DNA of 64,000 nucleotides. Source: Actinospineispora eucalypti (GTDB taxonomy: Bacteria; Actinomycetota; Actinomycetes; Mycobacteriales; Pseudonocardiaceae). Both the position numbers and the translations under genes were made by a program. The stretch covers positions 620,001 through 684,000 of the forward strand of contig JACHMT010000004.1 in NCBI GenBank assembly GCA_014208095.1. The letters run 5' to 3'. The notes beneath the pieces are model-generated. The model made no database searches and had not been told where the DNA came from. It worked only from the letters and a program-made list of their open reading frames with translations. Below are positions 25,475-33,502 of this stretch, one piece after another. Within the stretch, counting starts at the first letter, position 1. Each line of letters starts with the position of its first letter.

Positions 25475-25615
25475 AACGTGAGAGGCCGCGCCCGAGCCGC
25501 GGTAGACCACCCACGCGCGGCCGTCCAAGCCGATCTTTAAAACCGCCGCCCGCAACCATTACCGAAGCCTGACGGTTTCCCCTCCCGGGGCCGCTGAGCT
25601 GGTAGGACCGGGGGC

Positions 25616-27412
25616 ATGGTGGATGCCCGGTTGGGCCGGGGCACCTCGGTGGGTGTCTCGGTGCTCTCGTTCGGCCTCGCGCTCGGCGTCGGGCAGCTGG
25701 TGGCCGGACTGCTCGCGCCGCTGTCCGCGCCGTACCAGGCGGTGGCGGCGGCGGTGGTGCGGTTGGCGCCGGCCTGGTTGGTGGAGTTCGGCAAGTCGCT
25801 GGCCTACCCCGGGCTGCCGGCCGGCGTGGCGGACAAGGCGACGCTGCTGGTCGGCGTCGGGGTGGTGGTGCTGCTGGTGGCGGTGCTGGCCGGGCTGGCC
25901 GCCCGGCGGCGGGTGCAACCGGCGCGGCGGGTGCTGCTGGCGGTCGGCGTGGTCGGGCTGGCGGCCGTGGCCACCTCGCCCACCTTCGCCCTGCTGGACG
26001 TGTTCGCGCCGCTGGCCGCGCTGACCGCCGGCTGGCACTGCCTGGGCTGGTTGCACTCCTGGGCACTGGCCGCGGAGACGGAGCGGGCGGTCGAGGCCGA
26101 GCGGCCGGCGGCGGGGTGCACCGAGGGGCGTGCGGCCGGGCGCACCGAGGCGCCGGCGGCAGGGCGGACCGAGGGGCTGGCGGCCGAGCGGACCCAGGCA
26201 CCGGCGGCCGAGTGGACCGAGGGACCTGCGGTCGGGCACACCGAGGCGTCGGCGGCGTGCCGGACCGAGGCGCCGGCGGCCGAGCGGACCCAGGCGTCGG
26301 CGGCGGGGCGGACCGGGGGGCCAGGGGGATCCGGGGCCCGGACCGGGCCGTCCGGTGACCGGGCGGGGTGGGGGCGGCGGGCGGTTCTCACCGCCGGGGC
26401 GGCGGTGGGGGCGGGCCTGCTCGGCACGCTGGCCGGTGGTGGGCGGGGTTCGGTCGGGGTGGCGCCGGGTGGTGTCGCGTTCCCAGCCGCGCCGCCGGTG
26501 CCGCCGGGCGCGGACTTCGTGGCCCAGGGCACGCCCACCTTCGTCACCCGCAACGAGGACTTCTACCGGATCGACACCGCCCTGCGGGTGCCGGCGATCT
26601 CGCCGGCGGACTGGTCGCTGCGCATCCACGGCCTGGTCGACCGGGAGCTGACCCTGAGCTACGCCGACCTGGTCGCGCGGCCGATGGTGACGCGGCCGGT
26701 CACGCTCGCCTGCGTGTCCAACGAGGTCGGCGGCGACCTGATCTCCACCTCCCAGTTCACCGGGGTGGACCTGCGGGAGGTGCTGCTGGCCGCCGGCCCG
26801 AAGGCCGGTGCCGACCAGGTGCTCTCCACCAGCGAGGACGGCTGGACCTGTGGCACCCCGCTGGACGTGCTCCTGGAACCCGACCGGGGCGCGCTGCTCG
26901 CGGTGGGCATGAACGGCCAGCCGCTGCCGCTGGAGCACGGGTATCCGGTGCGCATGGTGGTGCCGGGGCTCTACGGCTACGTCTCGGCCACCAAGTGGGT
27001 GGTGGACCTGGAGCTGACCACCTTCGCGGAGAAACAGGCGTACTGGTTGGAACGCGGCTGGGCGGAGCGCGCGCCGATCAAGACGCAGGCCCGGATCGAC
27101 CGGCCGCGCGCCGGCGAGCCGATGCCGGCGGGCCGGGTGGTCGCCGCCGGCATCGCCTGGGCCCAGCACCGGGGCGTGGAACGGGTGGAGGTGCGGGTGG
27201 ACCGGGGACCCTGGCAGCCGGCCGAGCTGGCCACCGACGTGAGCCGGGACACCTGGCGGATGTGGCGGGCCACGCTGGACGTGCCGCCCGGCCCCCACCT
27301 GCTGCAGGCGCGCGCGGCCGACGCCACCGGGGTGTGGCAGACCGAGATCCGCGCGTCGCCGGTGCCGGACGGGGCCAGCGGTTATCCGGAGGTCTCCTTC
27401 CTCGCGCGATGA
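25616..27412 (+). CDS. Membrane-anchored molybdopterin-dependent oxidoreductase (sulfite oxidase fold)
   Basis: A 598-residue protein. The N-terminal third has four membrane segments (about 12-32, 78-96, 105-121, 126-150). A linker of eight-residue repeats follows (167-237, RTEAPAA-like), then a further hydrophobic segment behind two arginines (RRAVLTAGAAVGAGLLGTLAG). The sulfite-oxidase domain (about 300-500) has Cys366 in VTLACVSNEVGGDL as the likely molybdenum ligand and GYPVRMVVPGLYGYVSATKWV. A Mo-cofactor dimerisation-type Ig domain closes it (GVERVEVRVDRGPWQPAEL). The catalytic part should be extracytoplasmic; the oxidised substrate is unknown. ATG start at 25616. Confidence 0.88.
   Translation: MVDARLGRGTSVGVSVLSFGLALGVGQLVAGLLAPLSAPYQAVAAAVVRLAPAWLVEFGKSLAYPGLPAGVADKATLLVGVGVVVLLVAVLAGLAARRRVQPARRVLLAVGVVGLAAVATSPTFALLDVFAPLAALTAGWHCLGWLHSWALAAETERAVEAERPAAGCTEGRAAGRTEAPAAGRTEGLAAERTQAPAAEWTEGPAVGHTEASAACRTEAPAAERTQASAAGRTGGPGGSGARTGPSGDRAGWGRRAVLTAGAAVGAGLLGTLAGGGRGSVGVAPGGVAFPAAPPVPPGADFVAQGTPTFVTRNEDFYRIDTALRVPAISPADWSLRIHGLVDRELTLSYADLVARPMVTRPVTLACVSNEVGGDLISTSQFTGVDLREVLLAAGPKAGADQVLSTSEDGWTCGTPLDVLLEPDRGALLAVGMNGQPLPLEHGYPVRMVVPGLYGYVSATKWVVDLELTTFAEKQAYWLERGWAERAPIKTQARIDRPRAGEPMPAGRVVAAGIAWAQHRGVERVEVRVDRGPWQPAELATDVSRDTWRMWRATLDVPPGPHLLQARAADATGVWQTEIRASPVPDGASGYPEVSFLAR
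26114..26305 (+). repeat. Eight 24-nt tandem repeats inside the oxidoreductase gene
   Basis: Eight in-frame 24-nt units from 26114 encode eight-residue repeats of pattern GRTEAPAA. They lengthen the linker between the membrane part and the catalytic domain without breaking the frame. Sequence drift between units suggests age. Confidence 0.9.
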
Positions 27413-27546
27413 GGTAGCTCGTTGGGGGGAGGTTGCTCTCCCGCCGGGAGCGGCGGCTCGTTAGGGGATTAGGGTCCGCGCACGATTCCGGTGCGTGTTT
27501 GAGTCGTGACCCGTCGTGTTCGTTCCCGGCAAGGAGGACCTGGCCC

Positions 27547-28221
27547 GTGAAGAGGACCATGAAGACCCAGCGGCTGTTGATGGCCGGCATGGCCGCCCTG
27601 CTCGCGGTCGGTATCAGCGCCTGCGGCGGGGATGTGATCGGCGAGCAGGGTCCGACCTCGCCCGCGCCGGCCCCCGCCGCGCCGGGGAACCCGGACGGTG
27701 TGACCAACGTCGCGCAGATGTTCGGTCCGGCCTGCGCCCAGCTGCCCCAGGGCGGCACGCCGGGTTCCGCGGTCCGCGCCGCCGGGCTGGGCACGGCCGA
27801 CGCGATCACCGCCTCACCGCTGCTGCGCACCATGACCAATGCGCTGAACCAGTCCGGACTGGCCGGCCAGGTGAACAGCGAGCCGGGCGTCACCGTGTTC
27901 GCGCCGTACGACCGCGGCTTCACCAACCTCCAGCAGAACCTGGGCCAGCCGCGCTACGACGCCCTGTTCGCGGACAAGGCCAAGCTCACCGACGCGGTGA
28001 AGTACCTGGTGGTGGTGAAGCGCTACGACCGGGCCGGGCTGGCCGGGGCGAAGAACGTGACCACCCTGCAGGGCGGCAGCCTGAAGATCACCGATGCGGG
28101 TGACACGATGAACATCACCGACAACGCCGGGACCACCGCGCACGTGCTGTGCGGAAACATCCCGACCCGCAACGGCACGCTGTTCCTGATCGACAACGTG
28201 CTGCAGCCCCGGCAGCCGTAA
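27547..28221 (+). CDS. Fasciclin-domain lipoprotein
   Basis: A 224-residue secreted lipoprotein related to mycobacterial MPT70/MPT83. The signal peptide ends in ISAC (lipobox), then a Pro/Ala spacer. The fasciclin (FAS1) domain runs from about residue 85: ASPLLRTMTNALNQSGLAGQVN, VTVFAPYDRGFTNL (H1 block), KLTDAVKYLVVVKRYD and the H2-like TLFLIDNVLQP. Such domains mediate adhesion or protein contacts at the cell surface. It follows the molybdo-oxidoreductase by 134 nt, a pairing seen in other actinobacteria. GTG 27547 is chosen because AAGGAGG lies 9 nt before it; an ATG four codons later is possible. Confidence 0.85.
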   Translation: MKRTMKTQRLLMAGMAALLAVGISACGGDVIGEQGPTSPAPAPAAPGNPDGVTNVAQMFGPACAQLPQGGTPGSAVRAAGLGTADAITASPLLRTMTNALNQSGLAGQVNSEPGVTVFAPYDRGFTNLQQNLGQPRYDALFADKAKLTDAVKYLVVVKRYDRAGLAGAKNVTTLQGGSLKITDAGDTMNITDNAGTTAHVLCGNIPTRNGTLFLIDNVLQPRQP

Positions 28222-28288
28222 CCTCAGGCGTTAGAGCTGGTCACAGCTTCGGAAGTCGCACTAGCAGACGCGGACCAAGATCGCTACT

Positions 28289-28306
28289 TTGTGCCTGCGT
28301 TCACAA
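28289..28306. promoter_or_regulatory. Rex operator upstream of rex
   Basis: TTGTGCCTGCGTTCACAA matches the Rex-binding consensus (TTGTGAANNNNTTCACAA) with only the inner two bases of the left arm changed. It lies about 140 nt before rex, so rex and the heme genes behind it are probably controlled by Rex in answer to the NADH/NAD+ ratio, as known in Streptomyces. Confidence 0.8.
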
Positions 28307-28445
28307 GCGGCTACCGTAGTTCGCGGCGCCGTAACACCGGCTGAAATTCGCTATACACACCGGCCCCCGCGAAGACCTCGCTGATGAGCGGTGTGGTGTC
28401 GGCGCCGACCCATACGACCAGCTCAGTGACCGAGGAGACGCCAGC

Positions 28446-29222
28446 GTGACGTTGCAGCCGCGGGCCGCCCTCCCCGGAAACGGTACGGGGAGCGGTACGG
28501 CCCAGAGCAACGGCGCGAAGCTGGACCGGGCAATTCCGGAAGCCACCGTCGCCCGGCTCGCGGTGTACCTGCGGGTACTCGGCGACCTGGCGGCGACCGG
28601 CTCGGAGACCGTGTCCAGCGAGGACCTCGCGGCGGCCGCCGGGGTCAACTCGGCCAAGCTGCGCAAGGACCTCTCCTACATCGGGTCCAACGGCACCCGG
28701 GGGGTCGGCTACGAGGTCGCCCGGCTGGTGCGCCAGATCGAGCACATCCTCGGGCTGACCCAGCGGCACGGGGTCGCGCTGGTCGGCGTCGGGAACCTGG
28801 GTCACGCGCTGGCCGGGTACAGCGGCTTCGCCAGCCGGGGCTTCCCGCTGCGCGCGCTGTTCGACGTGGACTCCGACCTGCTGGGCATCCACATCAACGG
28901 CATCCTGGTGGAGCACGCGGACCGGATCCCGGAGGTGTGCGCGGAGCGAGGCGTGACCATCGGGGTGATCGCCACCCCGGGGCCGGCCGCGCAGGCGGTG
29001 TGCGACCGGCTGGTCGCGGCCGGCGTGCGGTCGATCCTGAACTTTGCGCCGCAGGTGCTCCAGGTGCCCGAGGAGGTCGAGGTGCGCAAGGTGGACCTGG
29101 CCGTGGAGATGCAGATCCTCTCCTTCCACGTGGCCCGCCGGCACGGCGAGGGTGGGCAGGGCGGGAGCGGCGGCGTGAACGGCGAGGCCGGCGCGGAACG
29201 GCCGGTGGTGGTTCCGCAATGA
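28446..29222 (+). CDS. rex: Redox-sensing transcriptional repressor Rex
   Basis: A 258-residue repressor that binds DNA when NADH is low. The N-terminal winged helix (about 30-95) has AIPEATVARLAVYLRVLGDLA and the recognition part VNSAKLRKDLSYIGSNGTRGVGY. The Rossmann domain has VALVGVGNLGHALAGYSGF (GxGxxG), the FDVDSDLLG acidic turn, and a C-terminal domain-swapped helix (LAVEMQILSFHVARRH). GTG start. Its stop overlaps the hemA ATG (ATGA), so rex heads the heme operon, with its own operator at 28289. Confidence 0.95.
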   Translation: MTLQPRAALPGNGTGSGTAQSNGAKLDRAIPEATVARLAVYLRVLGDLAATGSETVSSEDLAAAAGVNSAKLRKDLSYIGSNGTRGVGYEVARLVRQIEHILGLTQRHGVALVGVGNLGHALAGYSGFASRGFPLRALFDVDSDLLGIHINGILVEHADRIPEVCAERGVTIGVIATPGPAAQAVCDRLVAAGVRSILNFAPQVLQVPEEVEVRKVDLAVEMQILSFHVARRHGEGGQGGSGGVNGEAGAERPVVVPQ

Positions 29223-30679
29223 GCCTGCTGGTGGTCGGACTCTCCCACCGCAGCGCTCCGGTCGACGTGCTGGAGCGGGTGGCGGTCTCCGGTGAGGACG
29301 TGCCGAAGCTGCTGGACGAGCTGACCCGGGGTGGCCGGGTCGGTGAGGTCATGGTGCTCTCCACCTGCAACCGGGTCGAGGTCTACGCCGTGGTGGAGGC
29401 CTTCCACGGCGGGCTGGCCGACGTGTCCGGCGTGCTCGCCCGGCACGCCGGGGTGGCGGTCGGCGAGCTGTCCGCGCACCTTTACGTGCACTACGCCGCG
29501 TCGGCGGTCGAGCACCTCTTCGCGGTGGCCGCCGGGCTGGACTCGATGGTCATCGGCGAGGCGCAGATCCTCGGCCAGCTGCGCACCGCCTACCAGGCGG
29601 CGACCGAGGCGGACACCGTCGGCCGGGTGCTGCACGAACTGGCCCAGCAGGCGCTGCGGGTCGGCAAGCGGTCGCACGCGGAGACCGGGATCGACAAGGC
29701 CGGCGCCTCGGTGGTCTCCGAGGGGTTGGCGCTGGCCGGCGAGGCGCTGGGCGATCTCAACGGCGTACAAGCACTGCTGGTCGGCGCCGGTTCGATGGGT
29801 GGGCTGGCCGCCGCCGCGCTGCGCCGCGCCGAGGTGGCCGGGCTGGTCATCGCCAACCGCACCGAGGAACGGGCGCGCCGGCTGGCCGCCACGGCCGCCG
29901 AGAACGGACTGGCCGCCCGGGCCACCACGCTGGACAAGCTGCCCGCCGAGCTGGCCGAGGCCGACCTGCTGGTCACCTGCACCGGTGCGGTGGGCACCGT
30001 GCTCACCTCGGCCACCGTGGCCACGGCGGCCGCCGGCCGGGCCGCCCGGCCACTGGTGATCTGCGACCTCGGGCTCCCCCGGGACGTGGACCCGGCGGTG
30101 GCCGACCTGACCGGGGTCACCGTGATCGACCTGGCCACGCTGAACGAGCGGCTCGGCAACCGCGCCGAGGGCGCCACGGTCCGCGCGGTGCGCGAGATCG
30201 TCTCCGCCGAGGTGGCCACCTACCTGTCCGCGCAGCGCTCCGCCGAGGTCACCCCCACGGTCACCGCGCTGCGCCGGCGCGCCGCCGAGGTGGTGGACGC
30301 CGAGCTGCTGCGCATGTCCGGCCGGCTGCCCGACCTGGACCCCCAGGTCCGCGACGAGCTGGCCCGGACCGTCCGCCGCGTGGTGGACAAACTGCTGCAC
30401 ACCCCGACCGTGCGGGTGAAACAACTGGCCGAGGCGCCGGGCGGCGACACCTACGCGGAGGCGCTGCGCGAGCTGTTCGGGCTCGACCCGCAGGCGCCGG
30501 CCGCCGTGGCCGCCATGCGCGCGAACGGGCCGGGCGAAGGCGGATCCGTCCAGGTGGACGGCATGATCGCCGGCGTCCCGACCGTAGCGTCGGCAGAGAG
30601 AGCCTCGGCGCCGACCGTGGCTTCAGCGGAGAGAGCCTCGGCGCCGCACGACCAGATCCCCAGAGACGGAGCGTCATGA
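29219..30679 (+). CDS. hemA: Glutamyl-tRNA reductase
   Basis: A 486-residue enzyme that reduces glutamyl-tRNA to glutamate-1-semialdehyde, the first committed step of the C5 heme pathway. Cys50 in VLSTCNRVEVY is the catalytic thiol. GLDSMVIGEAQILGQLRTAY and LLVGAGSMGGLAAAAL (NADPH site) follow, then the C-terminal dimerisation helix to about residue 440. The tail carries two copies of an 11-residue motif (PTVASAERASA) not part of the usual fold. ATG start overlaps rex, and the stop overlaps hemC (ATGA). Confidence 0.97.
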   Translation: MSLLVVGLSHRSAPVDVLERVAVSGEDVPKLLDELTRGGRVGEVMVLSTCNRVEVYAVVEAFHGGLADVSGVLARHAGVAVGELSAHLYVHYAASAVEHLFAVAAGLDSMVIGEAQILGQLRTAYQAATEADTVGRVLHELAQQALRVGKRSHAETGIDKAGASVVSEGLALAGEALGDLNGVQALLVGAGSMGGLAAAALRRAEVAGLVIANRTEERARRLAATAAENGLAARATTLDKLPAELAEADLLVTCTGAVGTVLTSATVATAAAGRAARPLVICDLGLPRDVDPAVADLTGVTVIDLATLNERLGNRAEGATVRAVREIVSAEVATYLSAQRSAEVTPTVTALRRRAAEVVDAELLRMSGRLPDLDPQVRDELARTVRRVVDKLLHTPTVRVKQLAEAPGGDTYAEALRELFGLDPQAPAAVAAMRANGPGEGGSVQVDGMIAGVPTVASAERASAPTVASAERASAPHDQIPRDGAS

Positions 30680-31644
30680 GCTCACCAAGCCAACGGGTTT
30701 TGCGGATCGGCACCCGGGGCAGCGCGCTGGCGGTCGCCCAGGCCAACTGGGTGGCCGGGGCGATCCGGGCCGCCGGTTGCCCGGTCGAGCTGAAGGTGGT
30801 GCGCACCACCGGCGACGAGTCGGCCGCGCCGATCCCCGAGCTCTCCGCGAAGAGTGGCACCGGCATCTTCACCAACGCGCTGCGCGAGGCCCTGGCCCGC
30901 GGCGAGGTGGATTTCGCGGTGCACTCCATGAAGGACCTGCCCACCGAACCGGACCCCCGGCTCACCCTGGCCGCCGTGCCGGTGCGGGAGGACCCCCGGG
31001 ATGCCCTGGTGGCGCGGGACGGCCTGGTGCTGGGCGAGCTGCCGGCCGGCTCGTTGATCGGTACCGGCTCGCCCCGGCGGACCGTTCAGCTGAACGCGCT
31101 CGGGCTGGGCCTGGACGTGCGGCCCATCCGGGGCAACGTGGACTCCCGCATCCGGCAGGTGCGGGACGGCAAGCTGGATGCCGTGGTCGTCGCCCGCGCC
31201 GGGCTCGCCCGGCTGGGGCGGCAGGCCGAGATCACCGAGACGCTCGACCCCTTGCAGATGCTCCCCGCGCCCGCACAGGGTGCGCTCGCCCTGGAATGCC
31301 GGGTCGAGGACCTGGAGACCGAGCACCGGTTGGCCGCACTGGAGGACCCGGCCACCCGGGCCTCGGTGATCGCGGAGCGCGCCACCCTGCGCGCCCTGGA
31401 GGCGGGCTGTAGCGCGCCGTTCGGGGCATTGGCCGAGGTTGTCGAGGATCTCGACGACGAAGGCCGGGTTGTGGAAATTCTGTCGCTGCGCGCCGTCGCG
31501 GCGACGCCCGAGGGCGCCCTGCTGCGTGCCTCGACCATTGGACCGATATCCGAAGCCGCGTCGCTGGGGATTGCCCTGGCGGCCGAATTGCTCGACTTGG
31601 GCGCCGAATCGCTACCCGCGGCCGGTGGCCCCGCGCACCGTTAG
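30676..31644 (+). CDS. hemC: Hydroxymethylbilane synthase
   Basis: A 322-residue enzyme that joins four porphobilinogen molecules to hydroxymethylbilane. Cys245 in ALEAGCSAPFGAL carries the dipyrromethane cofactor. Asp87 in FAVHSMKDLPT is the catalytic acid, and LIGTGSPRRTVQLNAL and IRGNVDSRIRQV bind the substrate. Normal length. Its ATG overlaps the hemA stop by 4 nt, and hemD follows after 18 nt. Confidence 0.97.
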   Translation: MSSPSQRVLRIGTRGSALAVAQANWVAGAIRAAGCPVELKVVRTTGDESAAPIPELSAKSGTGIFTNALREALARGEVDFAVHSMKDLPTEPDPRLTLAAVPVREDPRDALVARDGLVLGELPAGSLIGTGSPRRTVQLNALGLGLDVRPIRGNVDSRIRQVRDGKLDAVVVARAGLARLGRQAEITETLDPLQMLPAPAQGALALECRVEDLETEHRLAALEDPATRASVIAERATLRALEAGCSAPFGALAEVVEDLDDEGRVVEILSLRAVAATPEGALLRASTIGPISEAASLGIALAAELLDLGAESLPAAGGPAHR

Positions 31645-31662
31645 ATCGGGGAGATCCGAGAA

Positions 31663-33201
31663 ATGAACCGTACGCACAGCACAAGCCGGATCGCCTTCGT
31701 GGGCAGCGGCCCGGGGGACCCCGGCCTGCTCACGGTGCGCGCCCGGGAAACCCTCGGCGCCGCGCCGCTGATTGTCACCGACCCGGACGTACCCGAGGCG
31801 ATCCTGGCGCTGGCCGCCGACGGCGCCGAGGTCCGGCCGGCGGTCGGCGACCCGGCCGAGGTGGCCAAGGACCTGATCGCGGAGGCCGTCGGCGGCCGCC
31901 CGGTGGTCCGCCTGGTCGCCGGTGACCCGCTGACCGCCGACTCGGTGGTCGCCGAGGCCGCCGAGGTGGCCCGGGGCGAGGTGCCGTTCGACGTGATCCC
32001 CGGCGTACCCGCCGCCACCGCCGTTCCGGCCTACGCCGGCGTGGCGCTGGGCTCCAACTACTCGGTGGCCGACGCGCGCGGCCGGGTGGACTGGGCGAGG
32101 CTGGCCGCCGGTCCGGAGCCGGTGGTGCTGCACGCCACCGGCGCGCACCTGCCGGAGATCATCACCGGGCTGGCTTCCCAGGGCGTGCCGGAGCACACCC
32201 CGGTGACCGTGACCGCCGAGGGCACCTGCTCGGTGCAGAAGACCGTGGTCAGCTCGCTGGCCACGCTGGTCACCGACTCGGCCGCGCTGGGCGGCCCGCT
32301 GGTGCTCACCGTGGGCGAGGCGGTGCGCCGCCGGGAGACGCTGTCCTGGTGGGAGTCCCGCGCGCTGTACGGCTGGCGGGTTCTGGTGCCCCGCACCAAG
32401 GACCAGGCCGGCGTGATGAGCGAGCGGCTGCGGGTGCACGGCGCCATCCCGGAGGAGGTGCCCACCATCGCGGTGGAGCCGCCCCGGTCCCCGGCGCAGA
32501 TGGAGCGCGCGGTCAAGGGCCTGGTGGACGGGCGCTACCAGTGGGTGGTGTTCACCTCCACCAACGCGGTGCGGGCGATCTGGGAGAAGTTCGCCGAGTT
32601 CGGCCTGGACGCCCGGGCGTTCTCCGGCGTGAAGATCGCCTGTGTCGGCCCGGCCACGGCCGAGAAGGTCCGCTCGTTCGGCATCAACCCCGAGCTGGTG
32701 CCCGAGGCCAGCGAGCTCACCGAGATCTCCTCGGAGGGCCTGCTGCAGATCTTCCCGCCGCACGACGACATCCTGGACCCGGTGGACCGGGTGCTGCTGC
32801 CGCGCGCCGACATCGCCACCGAGACGCTGGCCGCCGGCCTGCGTGACCGGGGCTGGGAGATCGATGACGTCACCGCGTACCGCACGGTGCGCGCCGCGCC
32901 GCCGCCCGCCCCGATCCGTGAGGCGATCAAGACCGGTGGGTTCGACGCGGTGTGCTTCACCTCGTCCTCCACGGTGCGCAACCTGGTCGGCATCGCCGGC
33001 AAGCCGCACGCGCGCACCCTGGTCGCCTGCATCGGCCCGAAGACGGCGGAGACCGCGAGGGAGTTCGGCCTCCGGGTGGACGTCCAGCCCGACATCTCCC
33101 AGGTCCCCAGCCTGGTGGACGCCCTGGCCGCCCACGCCGCCCGCCTCCGCGCCGAAGGCGCCCTCCCTCCCCCGCGAAAGGCGAAGGCCCGCCGCCGCTA
33201 A
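31663..33201 (+). CDS. hemD: Fused uroporphyrinogen-III C-methyltransferase / uroporphyrinogen-III synthase
   Basis: A 512-residue two-domain protein. The N-terminal half is a SUMT/CobA-type methyltransferase fold (VGSGPGDPGLLTVRARETLG, then VIPGVPAATAVPAYAGVALG). The C-terminal half (about 235-495) is uroporphyrinogen-III synthase (WRVLVPRTKDQAGVMSERLRVHG, VVFTSTNAVRAIWEKF, VCFTSSSTVRNLVGIAG, CIGPKTAETAREFGLRVDVQP). This fusion is standard in actinobacteria and directs the pathway to both heme and siroheme/cobalamin. The methyltransferase half is somewhat diverged, so its activity is less certain than that of the synthase. Confidence 0.93.
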   Translation: MNRTHSTSRIAFVGSGPGDPGLLTVRARETLGAAPLIVTDPDVPEAILALAADGAEVRPAVGDPAEVAKDLIAEAVGGRPVVRLVAGDPLTADSVVAEAAEVARGEVPFDVIPGVPAATAVPAYAGVALGSNYSVADARGRVDWARLAAGPEPVVLHATGAHLPEIITGLASQGVPEHTPVTVTAEGTCSVQKTVVSSLATLVTDSAALGGPLVLTVGEAVRRRETLSWWESRALYGWRVLVPRTKDQAGVMSERLRVHGAIPEEVPTIAVEPPRSPAQMERAVKGLVDGRYQWVVFTSTNAVRAIWEKFAEFGLDARAFSGVKIACVGPATAEKVRSFGINPELVPEASELTEISSEGLLQIFPPHDDILDPVDRVLLPRADIATETLAAGLRDRGWEIDDVTAYRTVRAAPPPAPIREAIKTGGFDAVCFTSSSTVRNLVGIAGKPHARTLVACIGPKTAETAREFGLRVDVQPDISQVPSLVDALAAHAARLRAEGALPPPRKAKARRR

Positions 33202-33212
33202 CCCCACCCCGC

Positions 33213-33473
33213 CATATCGCGGGTCTCAACACCTCGTGTCGCGGGTCTCCACATCCCGTGTCGCGGATCTCAACATCCCGTGTCGCGGATTTCGACGCAT
33301 TGTGTCGCGGTTTCATGCGCTCTGTTCCGGGCCGGTCACGCCCCGGCTCGCCGGCTCGGTGGCGCCGTGCCCGAATCCGCGACATGCCGTGTCGAAATCC
33401 GCGACATGGGGTGTGAGGGAGCGCGACATGGGCTGCGGGGGACCGCGATATGGGGTGGGGGGAACCGCGATAT
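33213..33473. repeat. 22-nt-unit repeat array, CATRTCGCGGGTTT family, copy 3
   Basis: The longest copy: five direct cores from 33213 (TCGCGGGTCT/TCGCGGATYT variants at 22-nt steps), a central unrelated stretch (about 33312-33373), then five inverted cores up to 33473. It sits between hemD and hemB, which run in the same direction, so it is not limited to convergent gene pairs. A long hairpin here could lower hemB expression relative to hemACD. Confidence 0.85.
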
Positions 33474-33502
33474 GGCGGGGGTGGGAGTCGTAGGGTTGGG
33501 GT

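Larger units (their letters stand above)
25068..25544. mobile_element. Small non-autonomous element with perfect 26-bp terminal inverted repeats
   Basis: A 477-bp stretch bounded by perfect inverted repeats, 25068-25093 and 25519-25544, containing TTTAAAGATCGGCTTGGACG. An extra copy of the left end lies at about 25016-25039. Inside are four 24-nt tandem units (25190-25285) and palindromes at 25306-25474. No transposase is encoded, so if mobile it would need an enzyme from elsewhere. The CGGCTTGGACGGC core of the end recurs at 47731, 48048 (inverted), about 40845 and about 1405 (inverted). Confidence 0.65.

Noticed and set aside
23146..28221. A secondary-metabolite cluster around the AMP-binding gene
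   Set aside because: There is no carrier protein, condensation or ketosynthase domain; the genes are separate core or accessory functions.
5498..33473. The 22-nt arrays as CRISPR
   Set aside because: Repeats are only about 14 nt with spacers of about 8 nt, they reverse orientation within an array, and no cas genes are near.
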